64,000 nt of DNA from an uncultured Bacteroidales bacterium (GCA_900320795.1 ONTQ01000002.1:25855-89854); one strand, 5' to 3'; numbered from the stretch's first letter, positions 1 through 9,164 are shown. The notes: generated by a model not told the origin, from the letters alone. Program-made: numbers and translations.

Positions 1-2134
1 CCTCTTCCTGCTCCTGGGCGGCGTATTCCGCAAGGAGTTTGGTCTGGACTTCGGCAGGAACCTGTACGTACTCGGCGAACTTCATGGAGAAGGTTGCGCT
101 GCCACCGGTGAGGGAGCTCAGAATGGTGGAGTAACGGTAGAGTTCTGCGAGCGGAACGCGGGCGTGAAGCACGGTGAAGCCCTTGTCCATGTCCTGGTTC
201 ATGATCATGCCGCGGCGGGTGTTGAGGTCGCTCATGCAAGGGCCTACATACTCGTTCGGGGTGATGATGTCCACATTGTAGATGGGTTCCAGGATCTTGG
301 GACCGGCGTTGCGGAAGGCCTCCTTGAAGGCGTTGCGGCCGGCGATGATGAAGGCGATTTCCTTGGAATCCACCGGGTGCATCTTACCATCATAGACATA
401 GACGCGGATGTCACGGGCATAGGAACCGGTGAGCGGGCCTTCTTCCATCTTGCTCTTGATACCCTTCAGGATGGCGGGCATGAAACTCAGGTCGATGGAA
501 CCACCCACGACGCAGTTGTAGAATTCCAGCTTACCGCCCCATTCGAGGTCGGTGATGTCCTGGCTCTTGAAGTTGAATACCACGTCCTTGCCGTCGATCT
601 TGAAGTTCTTGGGGGCTTCCTGGCCTTCCACGTAAGGGCATACGAGGAGATGGACCTCACCGAACTGGCCGGCACCGCCGGACTGCTTCTTGTGACGGTA
701 CTGGGCCGTTGCAATCTTGGTGATGGTTTCGCGGTAAGGCACCTTGGGAGCGTAGAGTTCGATGTTCTGCTTGAACTCGTTGTTCACTCTCCATTTCACA
801 TAGTTGATGTGCTGCTCGCCCATACCGGAAAGGATGGTCTGACGCAGTTCCTTGGAATATTCCACGCCGATGGTGGGATCCTGTGCGGCAATCTTATTGA
901 GGGCGTCACCCACCTTGGCTTCGTCGTTCTTATCGACGGCCTTCACGGCGCAGCGGTACTTGGCATCCGGGAACACCATGTGCTTGATGGCCTCTACGCC
1001 ATTCTGGGCCAGGGTGACGTCCGTCTTGCCGGCCTTGAGTTTCATGACGCAGCCGATGTCACCGGCGGCAATCTGGCTCACTTTCTCCTTCTTGGAGCCG
1101 GCCACGGCGTAGATGGCGCTGAGGCGCTCACCGTTTCCGGTTTCGGGGTTCACGAGGTCTGCACCCTCATTGAGGGTACCGCTCATCACCTTGAAGTAGG
1201 AAACCTCGCCGAGGTGCTGTTCCACGGAAGTCTTGAAGATGAACAGGGCCACGGGGCCGGCCGGGTCGCACTTCAGGGTGCCGCCGTCCACGGTGGGCTC
1301 TTCCTTTCCTTCCGGAGAGGGAACTACATTCACCACGAATTCCATGAGACGCTTGACGCCGATGTCTTCCTTGGCGGCTACGCAGAACACAGGGATGGTT
1401 TCACCCTTCTGCAGGCCCAGGCGCAGGCCTTCGCGGATCTCGTCGGTGCTCAGTTCCATGGTCTCGAAGAACTTCTCCATGAGTTCGTCGGAACCTTCGG
1501 CGGCCTTCTCCATGAGTTCGGCGCGGAGTTCCTCGGCCTCGTCGGCATAAGCGGCGGGGATGTCCAGTTCCTCGTTCTTCTTGTTGTAATATTTCATGGT
1601 GATGACATCCACGAAGCCTTCCAGGCCCACGCCGGGGTTCACCGGGAACTGGCACAGGGCGGCTTTCTTGCCGAACTCCTCATGGATGGCGGCGCGGACA
1701 CCGTCCCAGTTGGCCTTGTCGTGATCCAACTGGTTCACGGCGATGACCATGGGAACGGAGTACTGGTCGGCATAGCGGGCGAACAGGGTTGTTCCCACCT
1801 CGATGCCGGCGGTGCCGTTCATCACCATGATGGCAGCATCCACTACCTTGAAGGCAGACAGGGCGCCGCCGGAGAAATCGTCGGAACCGGGGGCGTCGAT
1901 GAAGTTGATCTTGCAGCCGCCGAACTCTGCATACAGAGGGGTGGCGTTGATGGACTTCTGGTTGGTCTGTTCGAACTCGGTATTGTCGGAGACAGTGTTC
2001 TTGTCTTCTACCGTACCGCGACGGTCGATGACCTTGCCTTCGAAGAGCATAGCCTCGGAGAGGGTGGTTTTACCGCTGCGCGGAGCGCCGATGAGGACGA
2101 CGTTGCGGATGTTTTTAGTAGTGTAAGTTTTCAT
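1..2134 (-). CDS. EF-G2-type elongation factor G paralogue (3' end outside window)
   Basis: Translation-factor GTPase of the EF-G family, cytoplasmic, acting on the ribosome at translocation. About 711 codons are visible; the C-terminus runs off the left edge but, from family length, only a few residues are missing. The P-loop reads GAPRSGKTT (residues 16-24) instead of the GHxDxGKTT of housekeeping EF-G. The switch I RGITI motif is absent. The G3 motif is DAPGSDDF (80-87), so the catalytic His after DTPG is Ser84. The G4 motif is NQLD. These changes match what is known of Bacteroides EF-G2, reported to support translocation without GTP hydrolysis during carbon starvation. Assignment to that group is inferred from motifs. 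The start is the ATG whose complement ends at 2134, with a TATATTTG box 41 nt upstream. Confidence 0.88.
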   Translation of the reverse strand, partial: MKTYTTKNIRNVVLIGAPRSGKTTLSEAMLFEGKVIDRRGTVEDKNTVSDNTEFEQTNQKSINATPLYAEFGGCKINFIDAPGSDDFSGGALSAFKVVDAAIMVMNGTAGIEVGTTLFARYADQYSVPMVIAVNQLDHDKANWDGVRAAIHEEFGKKAALCQFPVNPGVGLEGFVDVITMKYYNKKNEELDIPAAYADEAEELRAELMEKAAEGSDELMEKFFETMELSTDEIREGLRLGLQKGETIPVFCVAAKEDIGVKRLMEFVVNVVPSPEGKEEPTVDGGTLKCDPAGPVALFIFKTSVEQHLGEVSYFKVMSGTLNEGADLVNPETGNGERLSAIYAVAGSKKEKVSQIAAGDIGCVMKLKAGKTDVTLAQNGVEAIKHMVFPDAKYRCAVKAVDKNDEAKVGDALNKIAAQDPTIGVEYSKELRQTILSGMGEQHINYVKWRVNNEFKQNIELYAPKVPYRETITKIATAQYRHKKQSGGAGQFGEVHLLVCPYVEGQEAPKNFKIDGKDVVFNFKSQDITDLEWGGKLEFYNCVVGGSIDLSFMPAILKGIKSKMEEGPLTGSYARDIRVYVYDGKMHPVDSKEIAFIIAGRNAFKEAFRNAGPKILEPIYNVDIITPNEYVGPCMSDLNTRRGMIMNQDMDKGFTVLHARVPLAELYRYSTILSSLTGGSATFSMKFAEYVQVPAEVQTKLLAEYAAQEQEE

Positions 2135-2175
2135 CTGTGTTATTGATTATTTTTGCTTATTTTCAACGCAGTCTG

Positions 2176-2183
2176 CAAATATA
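2176..2183 (-). promoter_or_regulatory. Putative -7 promoter box for the EF-G2 gene
   Basis: On the minus strand this reads TATATTTG, matching the Bacteroidota consensus TAnnTTTG. It lies 41 nt before the EF-G2 start codon, leaving a leader of about 35 nt. No clear -33 TTTG was found. Confidence 0.45.
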
Positions 2184-2208
2184 AGGATTTTTCGCTCAAA
2201 ATCAATAT

Positions 2209-3012
2209 TTATCTACGGTAAATACGGTAAATGAACCAGGCCGATGCAAGCAGTCCCGCCCCGACGGCCACCACGGAAGCTTCGGCCCCGAAAGCACCGC
2301 CCGTGAGCCAGTCGGCCCCTTCGATCTGTGCCTGCAGAAGGCTTTCGCCCGCCTCCTGGCCGGACACCTTGAAACCGAAGAGGTTTCCCTGCGAGAAATT
2401 CCACGCCCAATGGATGCCGACGGGTACCCACAGCGTTCCGGACCACTTGTAGGCCGCTCCCAGCAGCAGTCCAGCCTCGATGGCGATGGCAATGCTGCTC
2501 CACAGCGTTCCTCCCGGGTTGGTGATGTGGAGCAGGCCGAACAGCAGGGCCGATACACTGATGGCCACCCAGAAGCCCCATTTCTCGTCCAGCCAGCGGA
2601 AGAGCACGCCGCGGAACATGATTTCCTCTCCCGCCGCCACGATGGCGAAATAGCAGAACATGCTCACCAGTTCTACGGCCGAGGCTCCGACCCCCGTCAC
2701 CTTATACGCTCCGGCAAGGGCCATGATGCCCGTTACCACGCAGAAATACCCCAGGCCGATTCCAAGCCCCAGGCCCGTGTGAGCGGCCAGTTTCCCCAGC
2801 GGCACATCTTTCGCGGGATGCGACTCGAAGGCTTTGACAAAGAGGGCATAGAGAAAGACCATCATGGCAGCCGACGCCAGGCTGGCCACGCAATAGGCCC
2901 AGCCATGCGGTACCAAATCCACCAATCCGCCAAATCCATACATGAGCGTTGCCAGGAGGAACCCGGCCAGCAGCAGCCCCAGCCACTTCCAAAAAGACAT
3001 ATCCTTGATCAT
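2209..3012 (-). CDS. CPBP-family intramembrane metalloprotease
   Basis: Polytopic inner-membrane protein of 267 aa with about seven or eight hydrophobic segments. The CPBP (CAAX protease and bacteriocin-processing, Abi) signature is present: motif 1 EEIMFRG, motif 2 FGLLH and motif 3 HWAWNF, which supply the Glu and His residues of the membrane metalloprotease site. Bacterial members process or shed membrane-associated peptides, or take part in bacteriocin self-immunity; the substrate here is unknown. It is a single gene, same strand as the EF-G2 gene and about 75 nt upstream of it. Starts at codon 1 (3012) or Met5 (3000) are both possible. A TAAATTTG box ends only 4 nt before codon 1, which would make that mRNA essentially leaderless. 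Confidence 0.85.
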   Translation of the reverse strand: MIKDMSFWKWLGLLLAGFLLATLMYGFGGLVDLVPHGWAYCVASLASAAMMVFLYALFVKAFESHPAKDVPLGKLAAHTGLGLGIGLGYFCVVTGIMALAGAYKVTGVGASAVELVSMFCYFAIVAAGEEIMFRGVLFRWLDEKWGFWVAISVSALLFGLLHITNPGGTLWSSIAIAIEAGLLLGAAYKWSGTLWVPVGIHWAWNFSQGNLFGFKVSGQEAGESLLQAQIEGADWLTGGAFGAEASVVAVGAGLLASAWFIYRIYRR

Positions 3013-3016
3013 GTCG

Positions 3017-3024
3017 CAAATTTA
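3017..3024 (-). promoter_or_regulatory. Putative -7 box of the CPBP protease gene
   Basis: Minus-strand TAAATTTG (plus-strand caaattta) ends 4 nt before the first ATG of the protease. This is one of several boxes here so close to the start codon that transcription must begin at or within a few bases of it. Confidence 0.45.
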
Positions 3025-3039
3025 GTAAAAAAACACTAC

Positions 3040-3275
3040 CTCGTGCACCAAACACCCTGTTTTCGTGCACGACATGCCCCAACCAGCCCTCTCGTGCACC
3101 AAACACCCCGTTTTCGTGCACGACATGCCTCAACCAGCCCTCTCGTGCACCAAACACCCTGTTTTCGTGCACGACATGTCCCAACCAGCCCTCTCGTGCA
3201 CCAAACACCCTGTTTTCGTGCACGGCACTCCTCAACCAGCCCTCTCGTGCACCAAACACCCCGTTTTCGTGCACG
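3040..3275. repeat. Tandem array A, 51-bp period, about 4.6 units, with paired GTGCAC palindromes
   Basis: Units begin at 3040, 3091, 3142, 3193 and 3244, exactly 51 bp apart. Each starts CTCGTGCACC, carries a second GTGCAC about 22 bp on (the arms TCGTGCAC/GTGCACGA form an inverted repeat), then a more variable tail ending CAGCCCT. The period is a multiple of three, so several frames stay open, but none looks like a gene. The array fills the divergent intergenic space between the CPBP protease and rnhB. The same unit occurs inverted at 18878-19138. Confidence 0.92.
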
Positions 3276-3312
3276 GGGCAAGGGAGGCGGCGGCAGAATA
3301 GCGGGAATTTTG

Positions 3313-3320
3313 TATTTTTG
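3313..3320 (+). promoter_or_regulatory. Putative -7 box of rnhB
   Basis: TATTTTTG fits TAnnTTTG and ends 5 nt before the rnhB ATG at 3326. No TTTG at -33 was found, so this is supported mainly by position and by recurrence at other genes. Confidence 0.45.
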
Positions 3321-3325
3321 TAGCG

Positions 3326-3955
3326 ATGAAACCCAAGCTGAAGGAATATTGCGAGGCGGGAAGGCTGGAAGCCGGCTGTGATGAGGCCGGCCGGGGCCCG
3401 CTGGTCGGCCCGGTGTATGCCGCCGCGGTCATTCTTCCGCCGGATTTTCACCACCCCCTCCTGAACGACTCCAAGCAGATGAGCGAAAAGGCCCGCGAAG
3501 CACTTCGGCCCATCATCGAGGCCGAAGCCGTGGCCTTCGCGGTAGAGGCGGTCTCGGCCGAAGAAATTGACCGGCTCAACATCCTCTGGGCTTCGGTTAC
3601 GGGAATGCAGCGGGCCGTGCTCCGGCTGCACCCCAGACCGGAATTTCTCCTGATTGACGGCAACAAGTTCCGCCCCTTCGGCCCGTACGGGTTCAAGGAC
3701 TTCCGGACGGTGGTGCACGGGGACGCCACCTATGCCAGCATTGCGGCGGCCTCGGTCCTGGCCAAGACCTACCGGGACGAATTCATGCGCCGGCTCTCCG
3801 CCGAATACCCCCAGTACGGCTGGGACCGCAACATGGGCTACCCCACGCCGGAACACATCGAGGCCATCCGGAAATACGGCTACACCCCCTGGCACCGCAA
3901 ATCTTTCCATGTGAAAGAGTTGGAACCTTCCCTTTTCCAACCCCTGTCATTCTGA
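3326..3955 (+). CDS. rnhB: Ribonuclease HII
   Basis: Cleaves the RNA strand of RNA-DNA hybrids and removes single ribonucleotides misincorporated in DNA; cytoplasmic. 209 aa, normal for the family. Visible motifs are the N-terminal DEAGRGPLVGPV block with catalytic Asp19 and Glu20, LLIDGNKF with the next carboxylate, and GDATYASIAAASVLAKTYRD with the last acidic residue. The C-terminus is odd: the last codons and the TGA stop (3953-3955) lie inside a copy of the dispersed 27-bp element at 3945-3971, so insertion of that element has rewritten the extreme C-terminus. The domain itself is complete. The DPP7-like gene follows 61 nt later with its own promoter box. Confidence 0.96.
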   Translation: MKPKLKEYCEAGRLEAGCDEAGRGPLVGPVYAAAVILPPDFHHPLLNDSKQMSEKAREALRPIIEAEAVAFAVEAVSAEEIDRLNILWASVTGMQRAVLRLHPRPEFLLIDGNKFRPFGPYGFKDFRTVVHGDATYASIAAASVLAKTYRDEFMRRLSAEYPQYGWDRNMGYPTPEHIEAIRKYGYTPWHRKSFHVKELEPSLFQPLSF

Positions 3956-3971
3956 GCGTGGCGAAGAATCT
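3945..3971 (+). repeat. Dispersed 27-bp element, copy 1 (ends rnhB)
   Basis: Reads TGTCATTCTGAG then CGTGGCGAAGAATCT, close to the consensus shared by the copies at 9490, 18005, 34802, 59737 and 63080. The TGA inside the element is the rnhB stop codon. Confidence 0.85.
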
Positions 3972-3993
3972 TTGTGAATCATCGTTTTTTCAT

Positions 3994-4001
3994 TACTTTT
4001 G
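3994..4001 (+). promoter_or_regulatory. Putative -7 box of the S46 peptidase gene
   Basis: TACTTTTG matches TAnnTTTG, 15 nt before the ATG at 4017. Confidence 0.45.
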
Positions 4002-4016
4002 TACAAATAACCATTT

Positions 4017-6116
4017 ATGTCCATGAAAAGACTTTTAGTTTTTCTGGCCGGCCTCGCCATCACGGTGAGTGCCATGGCCGATGAAGGAATGTGGCTCCTG
4101 CCGCTCCTGAAGCAACTCAACGGCAAAGATCTCAAAGCCGCCGGCTGCAAGTTGAGCCCGGACGAGATTTACAACATCAACAAAACCTCCCTCAAGGACG
4201 CCATCGTCCACTTCGGCGGGGGCTGCACCGGGGAGATGATATCGGCCCAGGGCCTGCTGGTGACCAACCACCACTGCGGCTACAGCAGCATCCAGGGCCT
4301 GTCCACCGACGAGCACAACTACCTCATGGACGGCTATTGGGCCAAGAATCTGGGAGAGGAAATTCCCTGCCCGGGCCTCACGGTAACCTTTCTGGTGTCC
4401 ATGGAGGACGTGACCGACGCCATTGAGAACAAGGGCGCCAAGGCCGAAGATATCGAAAAGGCCGCCCAGCAGGCCAACCCCGGCTGCCGTGTCACCGTCA
4501 CGGGCTTCTATAACGACAACATCCATTATCTCATCGTGTACCGCACCTATACGGACGTGCGCTTCGTGGGAGCCCCGCCGGCATCCATGGGCAAGTTCGG
4601 CGGAGAGACCGACAACTGGATGTGGCCCCGCCACACCTGCGACTTCTCCATGTTCCGCGTCTATGCCGGAAGCGACAACCTGCCCGCTGAATACAGCGAG
4701 AGCAACGTTCCCTACAAACCCGCCCGCAGTCTCAAGATTGCCACGGGCGGCGTGAAGGAGAACGATTTTGCCATGGTCATGGGCTATCCCGGCCGCACCC
4801 AGCGTTACCAGACGGCCGCCCAACTCAATGACATGATAGAGACCAACCGCATCCGCATCGACGCCCGCACCGTCCGCCAGGACATCATGTGGGAAGCCAT
4901 GTGCGCAGACCCTTCCGTCCAACTTAAATATGCCGACAAGTACGCCGGCAGCGCCAACGGCTGGAAGAAGTGGCAGGGTGAGGAACTGGCCTTCCGGAAC
5001 CTCAACATCATCGGCCGGGAAGAAGAGAAAGAGGCAGCCCTGAAGGCCTGGATTGACGCCACGCCGGAGCGCAAGTCCCTCTACGGAGACCCCGTGGCCG
5101 ACATCGCCGCCTATGTCAAGGCCAATGAGGCCGACAACCGCGCCACCACCCTTCTAACCGAAGCCCCGCTTCGCATCGAACTCCTGGGCCTTGCCGCAGG
5201 TACCTTCCGCATGTTCTCCAACGGCATCCCCGAAGGAGCCGACACCACCGCCCTCCTCCTGCAGGCCGTGGACGTGATGAAGGACCAGTACCGCGACTAC
5301 GTGGAGCCGCTGGACCGCAAGGAGGCCGTAGCCCTTCTGGACTTCTACCGGAAGAATGCCAGGGAGGAAGACTACCTGCAAGGCCTCGGCGGCACGGACT
5401 TCGCCTCGCTGGACATCCCCGCCTATGTGCAGAACCTCTTCGACAAGAGCGTGTTCACTTCCTATGAAAAAGCCAAAGAGGCCGCTTCCAAGGGCCTTTC
5501 CGCCTTTGCCGATGACCCCGCCGTGGAACTCTACAACAGCGCCGTCACCGTGCTGATGAAGTACTTCCAGAAACAGTTCTTCTCCAACAACGCCCAGTAC
5601 GACACCGCCCGCAAGCACTTTGCCGCCGCCCTGATGGAGTGGCAGAAAGGCCAGGCCATGTACCCGGACGCCAATTCCACCATGCGCCTCACCTATGGAA
5701 AGGTGCTGCCTTACAGCCCCAAGGACGGCCTCAAGTACCTGCACTTCACCACCGCCAAGGGTCTTCTGGAGAAAGAAAACCCCGAAGACCCCGAGTTCAT
5801 CCTCCCTGCCGGCATCAAGGACCTCCTCCTCGCCCGTGACTACGGCCGCTGGGCCGATGCAGACGGCACCCTGCACACCTGTTTTCTCACCAATAACGAC
5901 ATCACCGGCGGCAACTCCGGCTCGCCCGTGCTCAACGCCAGGGGAGACCTCATCGGCCTGGCCTTTGACGGCAACTGGGAAAGCATGAGCTCCGATGTGA
6001 TGTTCGAACCCGACCTCCAGCGCTGCATCTGCGTAGATATCCGTTACGTCCTCTGGCTGGTGGAGAAATACGGTCACGCCCAAAACATCATCAACGAACT
6101 CACCTTCGTGAAATAA
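4017..6116 (+). CDS. S46-family dipeptidyl peptidase, DPP7-like
   Basis: Periplasmic or surface serine exopeptidase that removes dipeptides from protein-derived oligopeptides for amino-acid uptake. 699 aa, close to the usual 700-720. A signal peptide spans residues 1-21 (cut after SAMA). The chymotrypsin-like triad is visible: TNHHCGY with the catalytic His next to Cys87, an Asp in the GGETDNWMWPRHTCDF region, and Ser634 in GGNSGSPV. The residue 18 positions after the serine, which sets P1 preference, is Gly (FDGN). In this family Gly at that place goes with DPP7 (hydrophobic P1) and Arg with DPP11 (acidic P1); subtype is therefore an inference from one residue. Start may be codon 1 or Met3. 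The mrp-like gene follows 65 nt downstream. Confidence 0.93.
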   Translation: MSMKRLLVFLAGLAITVSAMADEGMWLLPLLKQLNGKDLKAAGCKLSPDEIYNINKTSLKDAIVHFGGGCTGEMISAQGLLVTNHHCGYSSIQGLSTDEHNYLMDGYWAKNLGEEIPCPGLTVTFLVSMEDVTDAIENKGAKAEDIEKAAQQANPGCRVTVTGFYNDNIHYLIVYRTYTDVRFVGAPPASMGKFGGETDNWMWPRHTCDFSMFRVYAGSDNLPAEYSESNVPYKPARSLKIATGGVKENDFAMVMGYPGRTQRYQTAAQLNDMIETNRIRIDARTVRQDIMWEAMCADPSVQLKYADKYAGSANGWKKWQGEELAFRNLNIIGREEEKEAALKAWIDATPERKSLYGDPVADIAAYVKANEADNRATTLLTEAPLRIELLGLAAGTFRMFSNGIPEGADTTALLLQAVDVMKDQYRDYVEPLDRKEAVALLDFYRKNAREEDYLQGLGGTDFASLDIPAYVQNLFDKSVFTSYEKAKEAASKGLSAFADDPAVELYNSAVTVLMKYFQKQFFSNNAQYDTARKHFAAALMEWQKGQAMYPDANSTMRLTYGKVLPYSPKDGLKYLHFTTAKGLLEKENPEDPEFILPAGIKDLLLARDYGRWADADGTLHTCFLTNNDITGGNSGSPVLNARGDLIGLAFDGNWESMSSDVMFEPDLQRCICVDIRYVLWLVEKYGHAQNIINELTFVK

Positions 6117-6181
6117 GCGTGACAGTCAAGCGCTTGATAATCAACAGTTTGCACAGCATTCGCGAGGACAATAGCGACAAC

Positions 6182-7243
6182 ATGAATCAGAGCGAAGTAT
6201 TGCAGTGGCTGCAGGAAGTGCAGCATCCCGCCCGGGAGGACCGGAGCGTCGTGGCGCTGGGAATGGTGGAAAAGATTGATATGGAGGAAGGAAAGGTGCA
6301 CGTCACCCTTGCCTTCCCCAAGCGGCCGGATCCCCTGAAGAACTACCTGGTGGGTGCCGTTCAGGCCTGCCTGTACCGGCACTTGCCCGGCGGAACGGCC
6401 ATCGAAGTGGACACCATCGTCAAGGAGCCGGCCAAACCGGCCCCCAAAGGCATCGAGTTCAACTTGGATCAGCTGCGCAAAGTGAGCCATATCATCGGCA
6501 TTGCATCCGGCAAGGGCGGCGTCGGGAAAAGCACCGTCACCGTAAATCTGGCCGTAGCCCTGGCCCGTCTGGGTTATCGCGTGGGCGTGGCCGATGCCGA
6601 CGTTTACGGCCCCTCCATCCCCACGATGACCGGCACCGAGGGCGTCACCATCGAGATGGAAGGCGAGGACGAAAATACCAACCTCTTCATTCCCGTGGAG
6701 AAGTACGGCGTGAAATGGCTCTCCGTGGGCCACGTCTCCCAGGCCGGCCAGGCCCTTATCTGGCGCGGGCCGATGGCTTCCACCGCTCTCAAGCAAATCA
6801 TCCTGCAAACCCTCTGGGGCCCGCTGGACTTCCTCCTCATCGACATGCCTCCGGGAACCGGCGACATCCATATCTCCCTCATCGGTGATGTCCCCATGAG
6901 CGGCGCCGTCATTGTGACCACCCCGCAGACCGTAGCCCTCTCCGATGTCCTCCGCGGCGCCAATATGTTCCGCAACCCGCAGGTGCAGAAGCCTATCTTC
7001 GGCCTGGTGGAAAACATGTCCTGGTTCACCCCGGCGGCCCATCCGGAAGAGAAATACTACCTTTTCGGCCAGGACGGCGGCGTACAGATGGCCCGCAACC
7101 TGGACATCCCGCTCCTGGGCCAGATTCCCCTGGTACAGGATATAAGAGAGGGTGCCGATGAAGGCACCCCCGTAGCGTTACTGGACCGCCCGGACTCCCA
7201 GGCCTTCCTGGATTTGGCCCGCCAGCTGGCCGCCTGCGTGTAG
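6182..7243 (+). CDS. Mrp/NBP35-type P-loop Fe-S cluster carrier
   Basis: Cytosolic ATPase of the Mrp/ApbC family that transfers Fe-S clusters to apoproteins. 353 aa from the ATG at 6182; the frame is open back to a GTG at 6119, but homologues start near MNQSEVLQWL, so the ATG is preferred. The N-terminal ~95 residues form a MIP18/DUF59-like domain, followed by the P-loop SGKGGVGKST, the ADADVYGPS segment and the Walker B LLIDMPPGTGD. The C-terminal CxxC found in E. coli Mrp is absent (the stretch after ENMSWFTP holds no cysteines); my recollection is that other Bacteroidota members also lack it. It follows the S46 peptidase on the same strand but is functionally unrelated. Confidence 0.92.
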   Translation: MNQSEVLQWLQEVQHPAREDRSVVALGMVEKIDMEEGKVHVTLAFPKRPDPLKNYLVGAVQACLYRHLPGGTAIEVDTIVKEPAKPAPKGIEFNLDQLRKVSHIIGIASGKGGVGKSTVTVNLAVALARLGYRVGVADADVYGPSIPTMTGTEGVTIEMEGEDENTNLFIPVEKYGVKWLSVGHVSQAGQALIWRGPMASTALKQIILQTLWGPLDFLLIDMPPGTGDIHISLIGDVPMSGAVIVTTPQTVALSDVLRGANMFRNPQVQKPIFGLVENMSWFTPAAHPEEKYYLFGQDGGVQMARNLDIPLLGQIPLVQDIREGADEGTPVALLDRPDSQAFLDLARQLAACV

Positions 7244-7262
7244 AAGCAGCCACCCGCGCGTG

Positions 7263-9158
7263 TCAGTTTTCCACGAAGCGGGTGGTGTTGATGGTGGTGA
7301 AGCAGCAGTTGCCCCAGATATCGTTGGTGAGGAAAACAACCCGGTCGCCTTCCAGGAAGGTGATCAGTGCCTGCCCGGCCCCTACTCCCACTTCTTTGAT
7401 GTACGTACCATATTGTACAGTGTTGGTGGAATGGTTATAAATGGTCATCATCCCGCCAGCCCACAGAATGCTGTAAGTGCACAGGTCGCCCCCGAACACA
7501 TCGCCATAGCAGAAATCGTTGACAGAGGTGCGGAACTCGAAATCCACAAACGGGGTGGTGTAGGTATCGTTTGCATAATCCTGCACCACCATCGAGTAAG
7601 GGAAGCAGTGCAGCATGAGATCCTTCTCCCTGTGGACATTCTGGTCCAGGATGTATCCGCCGGCATATTCCACCCCAGGCGCATTGGCATCCCCGCGCAC
7701 GGTAAAGGAGGACAGCGACTTGTCACGGCTGTCGATGACACGAAGCGTCGGATGATTGTACGTAATACGGCTGATGATTTTGGTCCGGCTGTAATCCAAA
7801 AAGGCATCTGAGAAGGTGTATTCGTAGAACGAATCACCCAGCTCCTCCTCCAGCGGCGTATGCTCCACCTTGTCGTCGACACGGCTGTCGATAAAAAACC
7901 ACCGGTAGGTTCCTATTTCATTCGATGTGATGAAAATGCCGAAGCCATTGTCGGCAAACAGCACGTTGGAGATGGTAATGCAAGGGAATTGCGGGTGGTC
8001 CAGACTGTCGGTCTCTTTGGAAATGACTTTGACAAGGGCGCCTGTTTCGGCATCCAACACCCGTAAAACGCCTTCTCCGGTCACATACAGGCGGTGATTG
8101 TAGCGGTTGAAACTGATTCTTTCCGGCAACCAGTCCAGCTCGAACTGCTTGAGCACGGCAAAGCTGCGGGCGTCCAGCTTGTACACGCGCTTGGGAGAGT
8201 CGGTGATAAGCCAGAGGGTGGATTCGTCTTCGCCGAAGGTCCAGTGCCGGAAAGTGCCTTCAAGGGTGACCTGGCCGTCGTGAAGCGGCGCAATCACAGT
8301 CTCGTCAAACGTGATGCAGTCGTCGAGGACCGATTCCACCGCCACGTGGTCCAGGACCCGGTCGGCACCCAGTTGAATCATCTTGTAGGGGATGTCCACG
8401 TCCACGGTATACGCATCCGCTGCGCGCATGTCCAGTTCAACGTAAGGCTCGGTAATCCAGGATTTGACCGGACGCACTTTTCGGGAAAAGCGAATGTGGA
8501 CTACGGCCGGCGCCCTAAAGTGCACGGCCAGGTTGGGCACGGAAACATCTACGTGGGTGACCAGGATGGGCAGGTGGTACAGGATGGGGATGGTGACCGC
8601 GTCGGTCCGGGAAAGAATGGAGAACTCGGCCTTTGCAAGGTCTTCGTCCTCAGGCTCTTGCGGGAAATCCCAATGGACATGGACGACGCTGCTGCCTTTT
8701 CCCTCCGTGGGCGAAAACGACAGGGCCCCGGAAGCCGATTCCAGCCGCCATTCGGTATTGGAAGCGATCTGGAGCGTGGCGGTGCCGCTCCGGGCCTTCG
8801 TATCTATTTGCTCCGTATCCACAGACAGGTAGGGAGGGATATCCGAAAGCCGGACCGTGAGCGGCGCGGCGCCTTGCTCGGCCAGGCTCACCCATTGGGA
8901 CTGCGGTTCATAAGAATCGGCCGATACTTCCAGCTTGACCCGCTGGGCCGTCAGGCCCGAAAAAACGCATTTCCCTTCCTGGTTGGTCAAATCCCGATCC
9001 TGGTCCACCCTTACCAGGGCTCCCGCTATGGGACGTTCCGACGAGTCCGTAACCAGCACCGTCAGTTCGTAGGTACGCGTTTCCGCCTCCTGTTCCCGGC
9101 AGGAGGGAAAAGTTAGGCCCAGCAGCGCCAGTAGGAAAAGGAGAGAGAGCCGTCGCAT
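7263..9158 (-). CDS. Large lipoprotein with CarboxypepD_reg-like, BACON-like and propeller-like regions
   Basis: 631 aa. The N-terminus is a lipoprotein signal ending in TFPSC, with Cys19 the likely lipid anchor. Residues ~27-100 resemble a carboxypeptidase-regulatory/Ig-like beta domain (VTDSSERPIAGALVRVDQDRD). Residues ~110-165 look like a BACON domain (YLSVDTEQIDTKARSG then ASNTEWRLE). The C-terminal half has WD/propeller-like segments such as TLWLITDSPKRVYKLDA and RLYVTGEGVLRVLDAETG. No catalytic motif is seen. BACON domains in gut Bacteroidota often accompany glycan or mucin binding, so an extracellular binding role is possible but unproven. It is the last gene of the mutS operon, 6 nt after the YfhO-like gene, and is separated by about 20 nt from the convergent mrp gene. 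Confidence 0.8.
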   Translation of the reverse strand: MRRLSLLFLLALLGLTFPSCREQEAETRTYELTVLVTDSSERPIAGALVRVDQDRDLTNQEGKCVFSGLTAQRVKLEVSADSYEPQSQWVSLAEQGAAPLTVRLSDIPPYLSVDTEQIDTKARSGTATLQIASNTEWRLESASGALSFSPTEGKGSSVVHVHWDFPQEPEDEDLAKAEFSILSRTDAVTIPILYHLPILVTHVDVSVPNLAVHFRAPAVVHIRFSRKVRPVKSWITEPYVELDMRAADAYTVDVDIPYKMIQLGADRVLDHVAVESVLDDCITFDETVIAPLHDGQVTLEGTFRHWTFGEDESTLWLITDSPKRVYKLDARSFAVLKQFELDWLPERISFNRYNHRLYVTGEGVLRVLDAETGALVKVISKETDSLDHPQFPCITISNVLFADNGFGIFITSNEIGTYRWFFIDSRVDDKVEHTPLEEELGDSFYEYTFSDAFLDYSRTKIISRITYNHPTLRVIDSRDKSLSSFTVRGDANAPGVEYAGGYILDQNVHREKDLMLHCFPYSMVVQDYANDTYTTPFVDFEFRTSVNDFCYGDVFGGDLCTYSILWAGGMMTIYNHSTNTVQYGTYIKEVGVGAGQALITFLEGDRVVFLTNDIWGNCCFTTINTTRFVEN

Positions 9159-9164
9159 TTTCCC

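Noticed and set aside
164-2146. Long plus-strand open frame opposite the EF-G2 gene
   Set aside because: It is the complement of a strongly conserved GTPase; its translation has no domain, and long antisense frames are common at this GC content.
3036-3281. Repeated Cys-containing 17-aa peptide on both strands of array A
   Set aside because: The periodicity is a multiple of three, which opens frames by chance; array C with a 52-bp period shows that coding is not required.
6119-6181. GTG start at 6119 for the Mrp-like gene
   Set aside because: The 21 added residues have no counterpart in the family and sit 2 nt after the previous stop.
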